Below are positions 39,982 through 49,900 of a stretch of 64,000 nucleotides of DNA, in pieces. The notes beneath the pieces are model-generated. The model did no database searches, was not told where the DNA came from, and saw only the letters and a list, made by a program, of their open reading frames with translations. Position 1 is the stretch's first letter. The number at the start of each line of letters is the position of its first letter. The position numbers and the translations under genes were made by a program. This DNA comes from Gari tellinella. Its lineage: Eukaryota > Mollusca > Bivalvia > Cardiida > Psammobiidae. The stretch covers positions 29,776,119 to 29,840,118 of the forward strand of contig OV277872.1 in assembly GCA_922989275.2 (NCBI GenBank). The letters are read 5' to 3'.

Positions 39982-40234
39982 TACAGTGGAGAATGTGTTA
40001 TTTTTTCCTAATAAACGCGTTTACGCTAAAAACTATTATTTGCAGTGCAAACAGTTTGAAGCCAGATCAGACGCCGGGTCACCCGGCGTCTGATCAGGCT
40101 CCAAACTGTTTGCCACCAAGATAAACATGAATTATCAGAATTGTCCAAAAGTTGTACTTTTCTAAGTTTTAGTGCTAAATGCGTTTGCGTACGTTTGCGT
40201 TTAAACGGGAAAGAATAACGTTTTCTCCACTGTA
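39982..40234 (-). mobile_element. MITE-A, full length
   Basis: 253 bp; TACAGTGGAGAATGTGTTAT to CGTTTTCTCCACTGTA; hairpin centre GGGTCACCC. Confidence 0.92.
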
Positions 40235-40243
40235 ACTGATACT

Positions 40244-40441
40244 TAACCCTTATTCTGCGGTGATATTGTCTGCTTTGAAATTGTTGCCTGAAAAATGGTT
40301 AAATTTAGATTTATACATTTGTTAAGCTAGGAAATCTTAAGACGCGTGTCACACAGTTTGGATTCAGATCAGACACGGCGTTACTGAATCCAAACATATC
40401 ACAAAAACCACACAGGTTGCGATTAGCAGACAAAGGGTTAA
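40244..40441 (+). mobile_element. MITE-D with a collapsed hairpin
   Basis: TTAACCCTTATTCTGCGGTG to GCAGACAAAGGGTTAA, 198 bp. ACACGGCGTTACTGAATCC shows loss of most of the right arm. Confidence 0.88.
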
Positions 40442-40551
40442 CACAAAAATTAACCGCCTTGATAACAGATACCATTGAGCTCTGGTTGTTTTCCGTTTGA
40501 ACATTGTTAGGCGCATGCAAGTTGCAAACGAATTCTTTATAACAAGAACTA

Positions 40552-40658
40552 AACAGTAAACCCCCTCTATTACCACCAATAAGTTGTGTTCATTCTCATG
40601 CACTTGTTTAAGGCAGGTTCCTTCTTAAAGCAATATGAACGTACAAAAGAGAGCTCTC
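40552..40658. mobile_element. MITE-E left half, cut by a MITE-C
   Basis: ACAGTAAACCCCCTCTATTA, CCACCAATAAGTTGTGTTCA, left core-2 arm to AAAAGAGAGCTC. A possible E right end (ATTATCGTAATAGAAAGGTT) lies at 41205-41237, beyond a C and an F. Confidence 0.75.
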
Positions 40659-40904
40659 CAACCCTTTCACTTTGAATGACGTCATAAAGCCCATTTGCAA
40701 ACAGTTTTTATCCTGATCAGACGCCGCGTAAAGCGGCGTCTGATCAGGATCAAACCTGTTAGCCATTTATTTTGAAATTACTTCAGTTATACAGCCTTAA
40801 ATCTAACATTGAAACGATATTGCAGACAAAATTATTGAAACAGACATTAATATCGCGGTGAAGGGTAAAAACCTCACGATAAATTTGATCATGAAAGGGT
40901 TAAA
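40659..40904 (+). mobile_element. MITE-C, full length (reference copy)
   Basis: CAACCCTTTCACTTTGAATG, GACGTCATAAAGCCC, a near-perfect hairpin (CTGATCAGACGCCGCGTAAA), TTGAAACGATATTGCAGACA, GATAAATTTGATCATGAAAG then GGTTAA. Confidence 0.92.
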
Positions 40905-40944
40905 GATGTCGAATTTACCTTTCATTTGACTCTCATATAGTCTA

Positions 40945-41192
40945 TTAACCATTTCCCTTTTAGAAGCGACTTTTAGCGCATTTTATTCTTCCGCCAAAGA
41001 AAATAGTTCCATTTTATACTGCCATAAACATGTACCATAAGAAATATGTTCTATATCCTAGCAGATTGTAACTTAAAGCAGGCTGAAAGTAAAGCAGAAT
41101 GCGCCCTAGGGCGCATTCTGCTTTACTTTTAACCTGCTTTTATAGGTCACATATCTCAATTACTAGAAACAGGCTATGGGGTAATGGGTTAA
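40945..41192 (-). mobile_element. MITE-F, full length
   Basis: TTAACCATTTCCC to GGTAATGGGTTAA, 248 bp, perfect core-2 hairpin GCAGAATGCGCCCTAGGGCG with inverse. Confidence 0.92.
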
Positions 41193-41293
41193 CCTTATGA
41201 GATTATCGTAATAGAAAGGTTACACAGTACATGAATATCTCACCTGTTTCAAAACTGCTCTGGTGATTTAGATATATCATGAAAGAAAATGAA

Positions 41294-41360
41294 AATTATT
41301 TAACTGTTAGCAGACGACAAATTTAGCAGACGTCAAATACATAGCGTGTAAGAGGGTAAG
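41294..41360 (+). mobile_element. MITE-D or C right-end fragment
   Basis: GTTAGCAGACGACAAATTTA and GCAGACGTCAAATACATAGC, then AAGAGGGTAAG. Confidence 0.55.
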
Positions 41361-41425
41361 ACATCGTAATTATTGACACCATGTGTCGCTATCGTGATTA
41401 TATTGAATGATGCTGAATTTGCATG

Positions 41426-41641
41426 TACAGTAAAAACTCTGTAGATCTATTACGGTCATTAAATTACATGAATTTATTCATGATTAAAGACAGGTGACTG
41501 TTTAAAGCAAAGTGAAAGTAAAACAGAACTATACCATAGGAGCTTTCTGATTTTCTTTCACATAACTTTAAGCTGCCATTTGTATTTCCTATAATTAATT
41601 AGTATAATATTTAGTGATCGTAATATGGAAGTTTTACGGTA
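41426..41641. mobile_element. MITE-E, full length
   Basis: TACAGTAAAAACTCTGTAGA to GGAAGTTTTACGGTA, 216 bp. Core-2 arms GGTGACTGTTTAAAGC and CTTTAAGCTGCC are intact; the hairpin centre is mutated (ACTATACCATAGGAGC). Confidence 0.85.
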
Positions 41642-41692
41642 GAGGGTCTAGACACACAATTAACGTGTCCTTCTGGTTAGCAGCAAGTACGT

Positions 41693-41770
41693 ACAGTGAA
41701 AAAGACGTTAAACGTTCCAAAATTGGAGCCGGATTATAAGCCGGATATCCCATGTTTTATCAGGTTCATA
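41693..41770 (-). mobile_element. MITE-A fragment
   Basis: TACAGTGAAAAAGACGTTAA, ATTGGAGCCGGATTATAAGC, CCGGATATCCC: an internally deleted left part. Confidence 0.55.
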
Positions 41771-42070
41771 TTGAGTTGGCATTTAGATATAAAGGAATCG
41801 TTGGGAATTCATATAAATGGTATTTCTGTTCTTCACTACAATGTGTTTTGTGTTATGGATAATGTTTTCTTAAATGTATGACGAATGTAACAAATTGGGT
41901 GTTAATCCTTTACGTTCGTAGATTGGCTAGTTAGCACATTCACGATGTATGGATACTGCAATGGACTGTCCACAGGTATTTGACACATGAATCTAGATCT
42001 ATTACCAAAAAAAAAAAAGCCATTCAAGATGACGCGAATTTTATTATATTATCTGATAAAGATATCTACA
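41771..42070. other. Unassigned stretch
   Basis: Contains a 12-A run near 42008; otherwise nothing recognised. Confidence 0.4.
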
Positions 42071-42140
42071 GTCGGTAATGGCTCAGTGGTTATGTGTCTG
42101 CGCTATCAACGTAAGGGTTATAGGTTCGATACCCGATAGA
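42071..42140 (+). mobile_element. tRNA-like (SINE head) module
   Basis: Good internal Pol III boxes: A box TGGCTCAGTGG and B box GGTTCGATACC in the right spacing. The anticodon stem does not pair convincingly and a T-rich tail follows, so SINE or pseudo-tRNA is more likely than a tRNA gene. Confidence 0.6.
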
Positions 42141-42286
42141 GTAAATTTTGGAATATTTCTTAATGTTTCTTTTTTATAACTTTTTTATGGTAGACACAAA
42201 CAAACAATGATATATAAATATTATGCAATTGTATAAAATAAAGTGCAGTGAACTTGCCTTAGGAAACTTGGATAGAGAAGTGCGTA

Positions 42287-42547
42287 TACAGTGGAGAAAC
42301 TGTTATTCTATCCCGTTTAAACGCAAACGATACGCTAACGCAAAACAATAAATAATAGAGCATGACAATTTTCGACAATTTTTGCTATTCATGTTGATCT
42401 GAGAAGCAAACAGTTTGGAGCCTGATCAGACGCCGGGTTACCAGGCGTCTGATCTGGCTCCAAACTGTTTTCTATGGAAACAATAGTTTAGCGTAAAGTT
42501 TCCCCGTAAACGCGTTTATTGGAAAAGACAAACGTTTTTCCACTGTA
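42287..42547 (+). mobile_element. MITE-A, full length with a short insertion
   Basis: 261 bp; TACAGTGGAGAAACTGTTAT to GTTTTTCCACTGTA. An extra AAAGTTTCCCCGT lies between GCGTAAA and CGCGTTTATTGG. Confidence 0.9.
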
Positions 42548-42719
42548 AATAGCAACATAACGTTATGCAAAGCTCTCTCTGGCAAAAGCACTCTTTGTTA
42601 CTTCTGTTTTTCGTTAGGCAGCAAGTGTTTCTTTACCCAAACGTTAACTGTTTTATTTTAAGTACATTTGTAAATATATAGTCATCGTAAAAAAAACCTG
42701 AAGCTGACGTTTACAAAAC

Positions 42720-42790
42720 AGTGCCTTGAATCGAACCAACGACCCTAGCACTACGAGTCAATGACACTATCCACTGAGCTATTATGACAG
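42720..42790 (-). mobile_element. tRNA-like (SINE head) module
   Basis: Reverse strand: A box TAGCTCAGTGG and B box GGTTCGATTCA at tRNA spacing, preceded by ATAATAGCTC and followed by a TTTTTTTT run at 42690. Flanks do not form a full acceptor stem. Confidence 0.6.
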
Positions 42791-42976
42791 TGGCGTTAGA
42801 TCATCGACTGAAGTATACTACCTGAAGTTTTCATTGATCTATACATAAAGTATACGGAAACTTCCGATGGTGCCAACGAAAGTTGACGGAAAGTGATGAC
42901 CGACAGGTCAAACCTTATGGATAATACATGTACCTGTGGACCTGTCCTTGTGTTTGGTGAAAGTTTTCAATACATA

Positions 42977-43198
42977 TACAGTGCAGAAGACGTTATACAC
43001 GCAGTAAAAAAGGTATAAATTGGCATTTAAAAAAAATGATAGCTGTTAATCTTTATAACTAACAGTTTGGAAACTGTCCAGACGCCGGGTTACAAGACGC
43101 CTGCAATATCCCGCCTCATCTGGCTAAAATTGTTTGCAATTGACATAATGATTTTACCATAAACAGTTTTTTGGAAAAAGAATATCTTCTCTTCCGTA
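42977..43198 (+). mobile_element. MITE-A, diverged
   Basis: TACAGTGCAGAAGACGTTAT; the left arm is partly lost; hairpin disordered (ACGCCGGGTTACAAGACGCC); TATCTTCTCTTCCGTA end. Confidence 0.72.
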
Positions 43199-43238
43199 TT
43201 CAAGGTTGATCTAAAGACATTTGCAATATTAGTCAATA

Positions 43239-43913
43239 CTGTGCCCTCTCCTTACAACAACGCCCACTGGGAGACAAAGAGTCTGTGTGTTGTTCGGAGG
43301 GAGTAGTTATAGGGAGGGAACCCGGCTAACATTTGCAAACAGTTTGAATCCAAGCTGTTTGTCATTCGTCCTTATGTTTTTCAGTCTGTCAAAATGTCCA
43401 GTATGTGCCTTTGAGAAAAACAGCAGACGACCATTTTAAGCAGACGATATTGCAGTCTTGAAACATGTATTGATATACAGCGCTCCCTCTCTACAACGAC
43501 ACCCAATGGGAGACAAATAGTATGTGCGTTGTTCGGAGGGAGTCGTTATAGGTAGGGAACTTATTTTACATTTGCAAACAACTCGAAGCCAGATCAGACG
43601 CCGCGTAACGCGGCGTCTGATCTGGATTCAAGCTGTTTGTCTTTTGTCATTATAATTTTTTCTGTCAAAATGTCATTTATGTAAGAATAACAGCAGACAA
43701 CAATTTTAAGTAGACGATGATGCATCAGTGCAAGCATAAAACATGATTTTCGTGGGAACAGCGGTGAATGTCGTTGTAAGGAGGGAGTAGTTGTTGGGAG
43801 GGTCGTTGTAGAGAGGGAACGTTGTAATTGTCTTGCTTAGAGAACAGCGGCTATAGCATTGTTGTAAGGAGGGAAGCGTTGCTCAGAGGGTCGTTGTGGG
43901 AAATGTACAGCAA
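43239..43913 (+). mobile_element. MITE-B split by a second MITE-B
   Basis: Left 43239-43475: GTGCCCTCTCCTTACAACAA, a collapsed hairpin (TTTGAATCCAAGCTGTTTG), AGCAGACGACCATTTTAAGC. Right from 43827: TTGTCTTGCTTAGAGAACAG and GGGAAGCGTTGCTCAGAGG. Confidence 0.86.
43476..43826 (+). mobile_element. MITE-B nested in MITE-B, full length
   Basis: TACAGCGCTCCCTCTCTACA to GAGGGAACGTTGTA, 351 bp, with an intact hairpin. The outer B resumes at once on the right, with TA shared. Confidence 0.92.
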
Positions 43914-44011
43914 CTCATTACTTTTATCGGCGTCGTTTTACGCATCTAATTTATTTCTCCATATTCTGGGACCGAAATGTATTCATTTTCCGAGACTTCC
44001 GGTTTAACCCT

Positions 44012-44454
44012 TTTACTGCCATTGTGACGTCATAATGTTTGCTTCCATACTATCGTCTGTTTAGATTTTCTGTCTACTTTCAGCTATACAAGTTGGCGTA
44101 TTGTGCGCTTTTGACTAAAATAAATCATTGATACAGTGGAGAATCTGTTATTCTTTCCCGTTTAAACGCAAACGTACGCAAACGCAAAGCACTAAAACGT
44201 AGAAAAGAACAAATTTTGGACAATTCTGATAATTCTTGTTTATCTTGGTGGCAAACAGTTTGGAGCCTGATCAGACGCCGGGTTACCCGGCGTCTGATCT
44301 GGCTCCAAACTGTTTGCACTGCAAATAATAGTTTTAGCGTAAACGCGTTTATTGGGAAAGAATAACAGATTATCCACTGTAACAGACTCAAACAGCTTTG
44401 ACTTTTATCAGACGCCGCTAGTCGCATATGTATTGTAGGAAATTATAGGGTTAA
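44012..44454. mobile_element. TTAA-type element (C/D-like) split by a MITE-A
   Basis: TTAACCCTTTTACTGCCATT, GACGTCATAATGTTTGC, TCGTCTG near 44060. After the nested A: CAAACAGCTTTGACTTTTAT, CAGACGCCGC, ending TATAGGGTTAA. Confidence 0.75.
44132..44381 (+). mobile_element. MITE-A, nested, full length
   Basis: 250 bp near consensus; TACAGTGGAGAATCTG to TATCCACTGTA, GGGTTACCC centre. Confidence 0.93.
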
Positions 44455-44475
44455 GAGACTCTAGAAATGTGAAAC

Positions 44476-44781
44476 TACAGTGCTTCTTCCCTACAACGAC
44501 CCTCTAAACAACGATCCCGTCCTTACAAAATTGCTTGCCGATGTTCCTCAAACATCACAACTATGTCGAACACTTTCACTGCTATCGTCTGCTTAAAACT
44601 GTCGTCTGCTGTTTTTTTCTAAAAATTACATATTCAATAGATATTTTGACAGAAGAAATATTATTTGCAAATGTAGATCTTAAGTAAAATCTTAATTTCC
44701 CCTCCCTATAACAACTCCCTCCGAACAACACACCCACTCTGTGTCTCCCACGGGGAGTTATTGTAGGGAGGGAGCTCTGTA
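44476..44781 (-). mobile_element. MITE-B without the hairpin
   Basis: TACAGTGCTTCTTCCCTACA to GGAGGGAGCTCTGTA, 306 bp. The region that should hold core 1 reads GAAGAAATATTATTTGCAAA, so the whole hairpin is deleted. Confidence 0.88.
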
Positions 44782-45186
44782 AAATGTACATCCTCTGTAA
44801 ACAAGTAATTTATACAATATTTCGATTCGGGTCTTTTCCATAGTAGATCTATATTTCCTTTTTCGATCAACATGCCAGATTATGTTAAATTTGCGTATGA
44901 GATCGATGGGTAATCATGTTCTTTGAACAACGGTATTCCTAGGGGAAATCACTCAATAAATCAACAAAGACAGGTCAAGCCGAGTATAATCACTCTATAG
45001 CTAATACAACTGTCTACGCGCAAGGCGGAGAAACAGTTTATACGTTTGAAAGCCAATTTACCGCCACAATTGTAATCTGCCCTAATCTCTTGTCGACCTT
45101 GTCTCGTTTGCTGTTGAATACAATGCAGAAAACGTTCCTCTGCCGGGTTGAACTCAATATACAATGGGCAATTCAAGTTTGCAATT
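44782..45186. other. Unassigned; shares a segment with 61015-61110
   Basis: GAGATCGATGGGTAATCATG and AATAAATCAACAAAGACAGG near 44900-44975 are matched by AGATCGATGGG and AATAAATCAGCAAAGACAGG near 61027-61100, an old dispersed repeat of unknown type. Confidence 0.45.
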
Positions 45187-45387
45187 AAGGCTGGTCCATT
45201 TTCGACTACTTAGGTGGGGTTTTTTAATAATGTTTTACAAAATGACAAACAGTGAAGACCCTGATCAGAGGGCTCCTGCAGGAGCCCTCTGACCAGGGAC
45301 TTCACTATTTGCATTTTACAAGTGTACTCGGTACTGGTACACTTTTGGTAAAAGATGCATATATGCGTCACTAGGGTTCAATGAGTT
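45187..45387. mobile_element. MITE-I
   Basis: Hairpin CAAACAGTGAAGACCCTGAT with inverse around AGAGGGCTCCTGCAGGAGCC. Right side GATGCATATATGCGTCACTA then GGTTCAATGAGTTAA. CAAACAG and GATCAGA positions match core 1 but the centre is different. Confidence 0.82.
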
Positions 45388-45857
45388 AAACGCATATGAA
45401 ACGCACAAGCAAGGCAGTAATGTTCGTAGATAAGGTTGGAAATGTTCTGTAAATATCTGTACATTATCTTTAGGGGGAAAAGGGAGATAAGTTGTTTGTA
45501 TGTTCTAATTGTGTTACCCTATTGAAGTAAAGTCTTTATTATTATAAGTAGTATTTTTATTGATATAGACAAATACATATTTGAAATTGCCTACCATTCA
45601 ATTTAATCTAAGTGGAAACCACTTTGGAATTGATATTGACATTTCGTAGCCGGCGTCTGATCTAAATGAAAATTGTATCCACTCACACGAGTCGATAGAA
45701 ATTGCTATAAAATTAGCTTTTTACTACGTTTTATTTTGTTTGAACATAGTTTATATCGATATTGTAATGAAACTGGGTCGGGCTACAAGTTCTCAGCACA
45801 GAATAAGTAAAAGATGATTAAATACACATCAGTGTTTGTTATTGTAGCAAAATATGC
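45388..45857. other. Mostly unassigned; MITE-A debris near 45600-45680
   Basis: TTTAATCTAAGTGGAAACCA, CTTTGGAATTGATATTGACA and AGCCGGCGTCTGATC look like a degraded A; nothing else recognised. Confidence 0.4.
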
Positions 45858-46193
45858 TATAGTGCACCCTCCCTACAACGGCCCTCCCAACAACGACTCC
45901 CTCCTAACAACGACACTTGTCGCTGTTCCCCAGACAATACATTTATTTCTAATCTTTTCATGACTGTAATACCGTCTGCTTGAATTTATCGTCTGCTGTT
46001 TTTTCTCAAAGCTACATATAAGTGGTCATTTTAATATGATAAATATAATGAATCCAGATCAGACGTCGCGTTACTCAAGCTGTTTGCAAATGTAAGCAAA
46101 GTCTTAATTGTCCCTCTCTATAACGACTCCCTCCGAACAACACACACAATCTGTGTCTCCCATTTGGTGTCGTTGTGGAGAGGGAGAGCTGTA
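45858..46193 (-). mobile_element. MITE-B with a collapsed hairpin
   Basis: TATAGTGCACCCTCCCTACA to GAGGGAGAGCTGTA, 336 bp. GACGTCGCGTTACTCAAGCT shows loss of the right arm's inner half. Confidence 0.88.
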
Positions 46194-46197
46194 TTAT

Positions 46198-46320
46198 GAT
46201 ATAGCAAACAGTGCAGTCGTTGCCCGGCGTCTGATCTGGTCCCAAAATATTGCAATGGAAAACATTGTTTTACTACAAACACGTTTCTTTCGAAGAGAAG
46301 ACCGTTTTCCCCATCATGTC
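46198..46320 (+). mobile_element. MITE-A right half
   Basis: CAGTCGTTGCCCGGCGTCTG, TTGCAATGGAAAACATTGTT, ACACGTTTCTTTCG, GACCGTTTTCCCC: starts near the hairpin centre. Confidence 0.65.
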
Positions 46321-46702
46321 TTAAGTAGTCTGTATCTTTTTTATCAATTCATTCCCTGAGAAAGGAACTGTGAATATCGATTGGTAACACAAAGTTTATC
46401 AGTGAAGTTAGAAGATTTGTATTCCAACAATGTGTACCAAGATTATTTATGGGAGATCTTTAGACGTTTGGTATCCCAACAATATATACGGAGATTATTT
46501 ACGGAGAAATCTTAGACGCAGTCATCATCGGAATTGTGGCAATTCGATTAAGGCCCAAAGCATGAATAACGCGAGCTGAAAATATAAAGTCGGACGACCT
46601 TGAATTTTAACTATGAAAACAGTTTTACTATTTCCGTGAATGCCAGAATTGCAATTTTAGTGCAATTTTTATGCCTTTATCGAACAGTTTTTCTAAAACA
46701 AG
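46321..46702. other. Unassigned stretch
   Basis: A short repeated phrase (CCAACAATGTGTACCAAGAT near 46424 and CCAACAATATATACGGAGAT near 46475, about 51 bp apart) is the only structure seen. Confidence 0.5.
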
Positions 46703-46952
46703 TACAGTTGAGAAAACGTTATTCTTTCCCGTTTAAACGAAACGAAACGCACACGCAAAACACTAAAACGTAGAAAAGTGCAACTTTTTGACAATTCTGA
46801 TAATTCATGTTTATCTTGGTGGCAAACAGTTTGGATCCTGATCAGACGCCGGGATACCCGGCGTCTGATCTGGCTCCAAACTGTTTTCATTGGAAATAAT
46901 AGTTTTAGCGTAAACGCGTTTATTGGGAAATAATAACGTTTTCTCCACTGTA
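46703..46952 (+). mobile_element. MITE-A, full length
   Basis: 250 bp; TACAGTTGAGAAAACGTTAT to TTTTCTCCACTGTA; arm variant GGATCCTGATCAG opposite CTGGCTCC. Confidence 0.92.
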
Positions 46953-47015
46953 AGTGCAAACGAAAATAAAAGAGAACTTTCCTTTATTGGCATTTTCCTT
47001 TATTTTCATATTGAT

Positions 47016-47248
47016 TTAACACTTTAACTCTCATTAACACCTTAAAGTGCGTTTGCAAACAGTTTGGGTCCTGGCCAGATGCCGCGTCACGCGGCGTCTG
47101 ATCAGGGCCCACACTGTTGGAATTTTATTGATATCTATTAAATCATACAATCTTAAATCTTAATTTGAAACGTATTTTGCAGACAACAATACTGAAGCAG
47201 ACGACAGTAAAGCGGTGAAGTGGAATAATTCGATCATGAACGGGTTAA
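47016..47248 (+). mobile_element. MITE-C
   Basis: TTAACACTTTAACTCTCATT, CAGTTTGGGTCCTGGCCAGA hairpin with a GCGTCACGC centre, GAAGCAGACGACAGTAAAGC, GATCATGAACGGGTTAA. Confidence 0.88.
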
Positions 47249-47571
47249 GCTCCCATCGGTATGCAACACCATTGATAGATGTTGATTATGAGGGGGAGTA
47301 TGTACGGTAGTTTTTACCGATATTTGCTTAATATTTGCCGATAAAGCGCCTGCAATCTGAGTCTGCACAGTTTGCCTACCGGGAATGATATCAAAACTGA
47401 AATGTGAATAACAAATGAGGTTGGCACCTTCTAAATGAAGAATAAACTCTGTAAATATATAATCAAGGAAGGCTCAATTTTCTAGCATAAATGCGTCATG
47501 GTAGCTTATGCGGGGGAGAAAGTTAACCTTTTCACTCTTCACAATAATTGCTTCCTAATGTCTTTCATCAT
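47249..47571. other. Unassigned; C-like end near 47523
   Basis: GTTAACCTTTTCACTCTTCA directly before the next MITE-A resembles a C left end; the rest is unrecognised. Confidence 0.4.
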
Positions 47572-47821
47572 TACAGTGGAGAAAACGTTATTCTTTCCCA
47601 ATAAACGCGTTTACGCTAAAACTATTATATGCAGTGCAAACAGTTTGGAGCCAGATCAGACACCGGGTAACCCGGCGTCTGATCAGGCTCCAAACTGTTT
47701 GCCACCAAGATAAACAAAAATTATCAGAATTGTCCAAAAGTTGCACCTTTCTACGTTTTAGTGCTTTGCGTTTGCGTACGTTTGCGTTTAAACGGGAAAG
47801 AATAACAGATTCTCCACTGTA
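47572..47821 (-). mobile_element. MITE-A, full length
   Basis: 250 bp; TACAGTGGAGAAAACGTTAT to GATTCTCCACTGTA; GGGTAACCC centre. Confidence 0.93.
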
Positions 47822-47895
47822 CATTTATTGTCTGCTTTAGCTATTGGTGTCCCTTTAGATTCATAATTTAGTTCCAAGCACTTTGACAGAAGCAA

Positions 47896-48280
47896 TATCC
47901 AGTGTTCCCTCCCTATAGCGACCCTCCCAATAACGAATCCCTCCCTATAACAACGACCCTTGCCGCAGTTCCCTAAACAGGACAATTATGTCTAAGGCTC
48001 TTAATGCTGCAATACTGTCTGCTTGAAGTTGTCGCTTGCCGTTTGTTTCTAAAAGCTACATATCAGATAAGTAGACATTTTGATTGAAAGTATATAATGA
48101 CGAGTGACAAACAGTTTGAATCCCGATCAGACGCCGCGTTACGCGGCGTCTGATCTGGATTCAAGCTGTTTGCAAATGTAAGTAACGTTTTTATTTTCCC
48201 TCCCTATAACGACCCCATGTAGACAACACACACAAGCTGTGTCTCCCATTTGGTGTCGTTGTAGAGAGGGAGTACTATAT
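47896..48280 (-). mobile_element. MITE-B, full length
   Basis: TATCCAGTGTTCCCTCCCTA to GAGGGAGTACTATA, about 385 bp. The right-end motif CCCTCCCTATAACAACGACC is partly repeated. Perfect hairpin. Confidence 0.88.
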
Positions 48281-48286
48281 TGTCAA

Positions 48287-48606
48287 TAAAGTGCTCCCTC
48301 TCTACAACATCATTCAAAGAAAGACACAGATTATATGTGTTGTTCACAGGAAATTGTTATAAGGAGCAAAATTGTCTAACATTTACAAACATAGTAATTC
48401 CAGATCATTTTTCGCTTCTGGATTATATCTGCCTGTCACTCGTCATTAATTATTTTCTGTCAAAATTTACAATCTGTAACTGTGAGATTAAAAAGCAAAG
48501 AACAAGTTTAAACGGACGATATGGCGGTAGTGAAAGCGTTAGACATAAATGATGTGTTTTGGGAACAGCGACAAGCATTGTTGTAAGGAGTGAATCGCAG
48601 TCCTGA
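48287..48606 (+). mobile_element. MITE-B, facing the previous copy
   Basis: GTGCTCCCTCTCTACAACAT; hairpin degraded (CCAGATCATTTTTCGCTTCT); GGGAACAGCGACAAGCATTG; right terminus lost. Left ends of the two B copies abut head to head. Confidence 0.82.
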
Positions 48607-48614
48607 GTCAGCAT

Positions 48615-48720
48615 CAAACTAAATGGTTATACTTGTCAACAAATTGCCATTTTCTACGTTTTTATTGCAATGCATTTGCGTTCCATTTGCGTTTAAACGG
48701 GATAGAATAACGTTTTAGCG
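48615..48720 (-). mobile_element. MITE-A right half
   Basis: ATTGCCATTTTCTACGTTTT, GCAATGCATTTGCGTTCC, GTTTAAACGGGATAGAATAA: no hairpin, no left half. Confidence 0.7.
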
Positions 48721-48844
48721 CATGTTTGACTGTTATAGCCGTTTTTGACACCATGTAAACAGGAAGACGAATAAACCGATACATCACCGAATGGCATTAT
48801 CTGTACCTCATTAGCAAGACAACCAATTGATAATGCACGATAAA

Positions 48845-49089
48845 TACAACGGAGAAGACGTAATTCATTTCCAATAAACGCGTGTTACGCTAAAACTATT
48901 ACTTCCATTGCAAAAAATTTGGAGCCTGATCAGACACCGGGTGATCCGGCGTCTGATAAGACTCGAAATTGTTTGCCATTCAGCTTAAAAAAATCATAAG
49001 AAATGTCAAAATGTTATTTTCTTTATTTTACGTGTTTGCGTTTTGTGTGCGTTTAAACGGGAAAGAAGTATAACGTCTTCTCCACTGTA
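48845..49089 (-). mobile_element. MITE-A, second subfamily, full length
   Basis: TACAACGGAGAAGACGTAAT to CGTCTTCTCCACTGTA, 245 bp; hairpin CACCGGGTGATCCGGCG. Confidence 0.9.
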
Positions 49090-49104
49090 GGTACTAGAAC
49101 AGAG

Positions 49105-49163
49105 ACTGCCGATCATATACCGTAAAACTCCTAAAAAATCTGCCGATCGCATACCGTAAAACT
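49105..49163. repeat. About 31-bp tandem repeat, 2 copies
   Basis: CTGCCGATCATATACCGTAA and CTGCCGATCGCATACCGTAA, each followed by AACTCCTAAAAA(A)T. Confidence 0.85.
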
Positions 49164-49374
49164 CCTAAAAATCTGACACCCTGTATAATGTAGGTCCCGG
49201 GCTGGGTGGGACAGCGATTACTTATAAATCATTAGTATTAATCATGCCATTGATCTTTTTATTATTTGACTCATTTTAAAGTTGAGTTTACAAACTAATA
49301 ATAACAGTTCGGAAATCGGAATATGTTTCAATGTAAATTCATAAGGAATCATGTTTATTGTAAAATTTATGTAG

Positions 49375-49580
49375 TTATATGTCTGTGCTCGCTTTGTATA
49401 TGATTTCATGTGAAACGCTTTTGAACGCACAACTCCTGTGTGGAAACAGCGCTATATAAATCTGGTATAATAGTGATAATAATAAAATTAATAATAATAA
49501 TGATAATAATAATAATAACATTAATAATGATAATATTATAATAATGATAATAATTATAATTACTGCTTCAATTGTAATAA
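49375..49580. repeat. TATATAGCGC repeat plus AAT microsatellite
   Basis: TTGAACGCACAACTCCTGTG, AGCGCTATATAAATCTGGTA, then about 90 bp of AAT/GATAAT. The same module in reverse orientation is at 63315-63395 (ATTATTATTATACCAGATTT, ATATAGCGCTC, GTGCGTTCAAAAGCGC), so this is a dispersed repeat with an AAT tail. Confidence 0.82.
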
Positions 49581-49680
49581 AATTGAAACCAGCTGCTTCA
49601 AGCACACAGTAAAGTCCAGACTATAATACACATTGTGCTGACCATTGTCTCAATTCTGTTGACGATTGGATTACGTATAT

Positions 49681-49890
49681 TTACCCTTTTACTCTAAATG
49701 ACGTCATAAAGCGTATTTGCAACCAGTTTTGATCTTGATCAGACGCCGCGTAACGCGGCGACTGATCAGGATCAAAACTGGTTGTTACTTGTTTTGCCAT
49801 TTGTTTTGAAATTACGTCAGCTACACTGCCTTAAATGTAACTTTGATCCGATAATGCAGACAACAATATTGAAGCAGACGGACATTCGTG
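49681..49890 (+). mobile_element. MITE-C, right end truncated at a mariner remnant
   Basis: TTACCCTTTTACTCTAAATG, hairpin CTTGATCAGACGCCGCGTAA with inverse, GCAGACAACAATATTGAAGC, AGACGGACATTCGTGGG; the GATCATGAAAGGGTTAA end is lost. Confidence 0.85.
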
Positions 49891-49900
49891 GGAGAGACAG

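Noticed and set aside
42071..42140. Functional tRNA gene
   Set aside because: A and B boxes are good but the anticodon and acceptor stems do not pair convincingly by eye.
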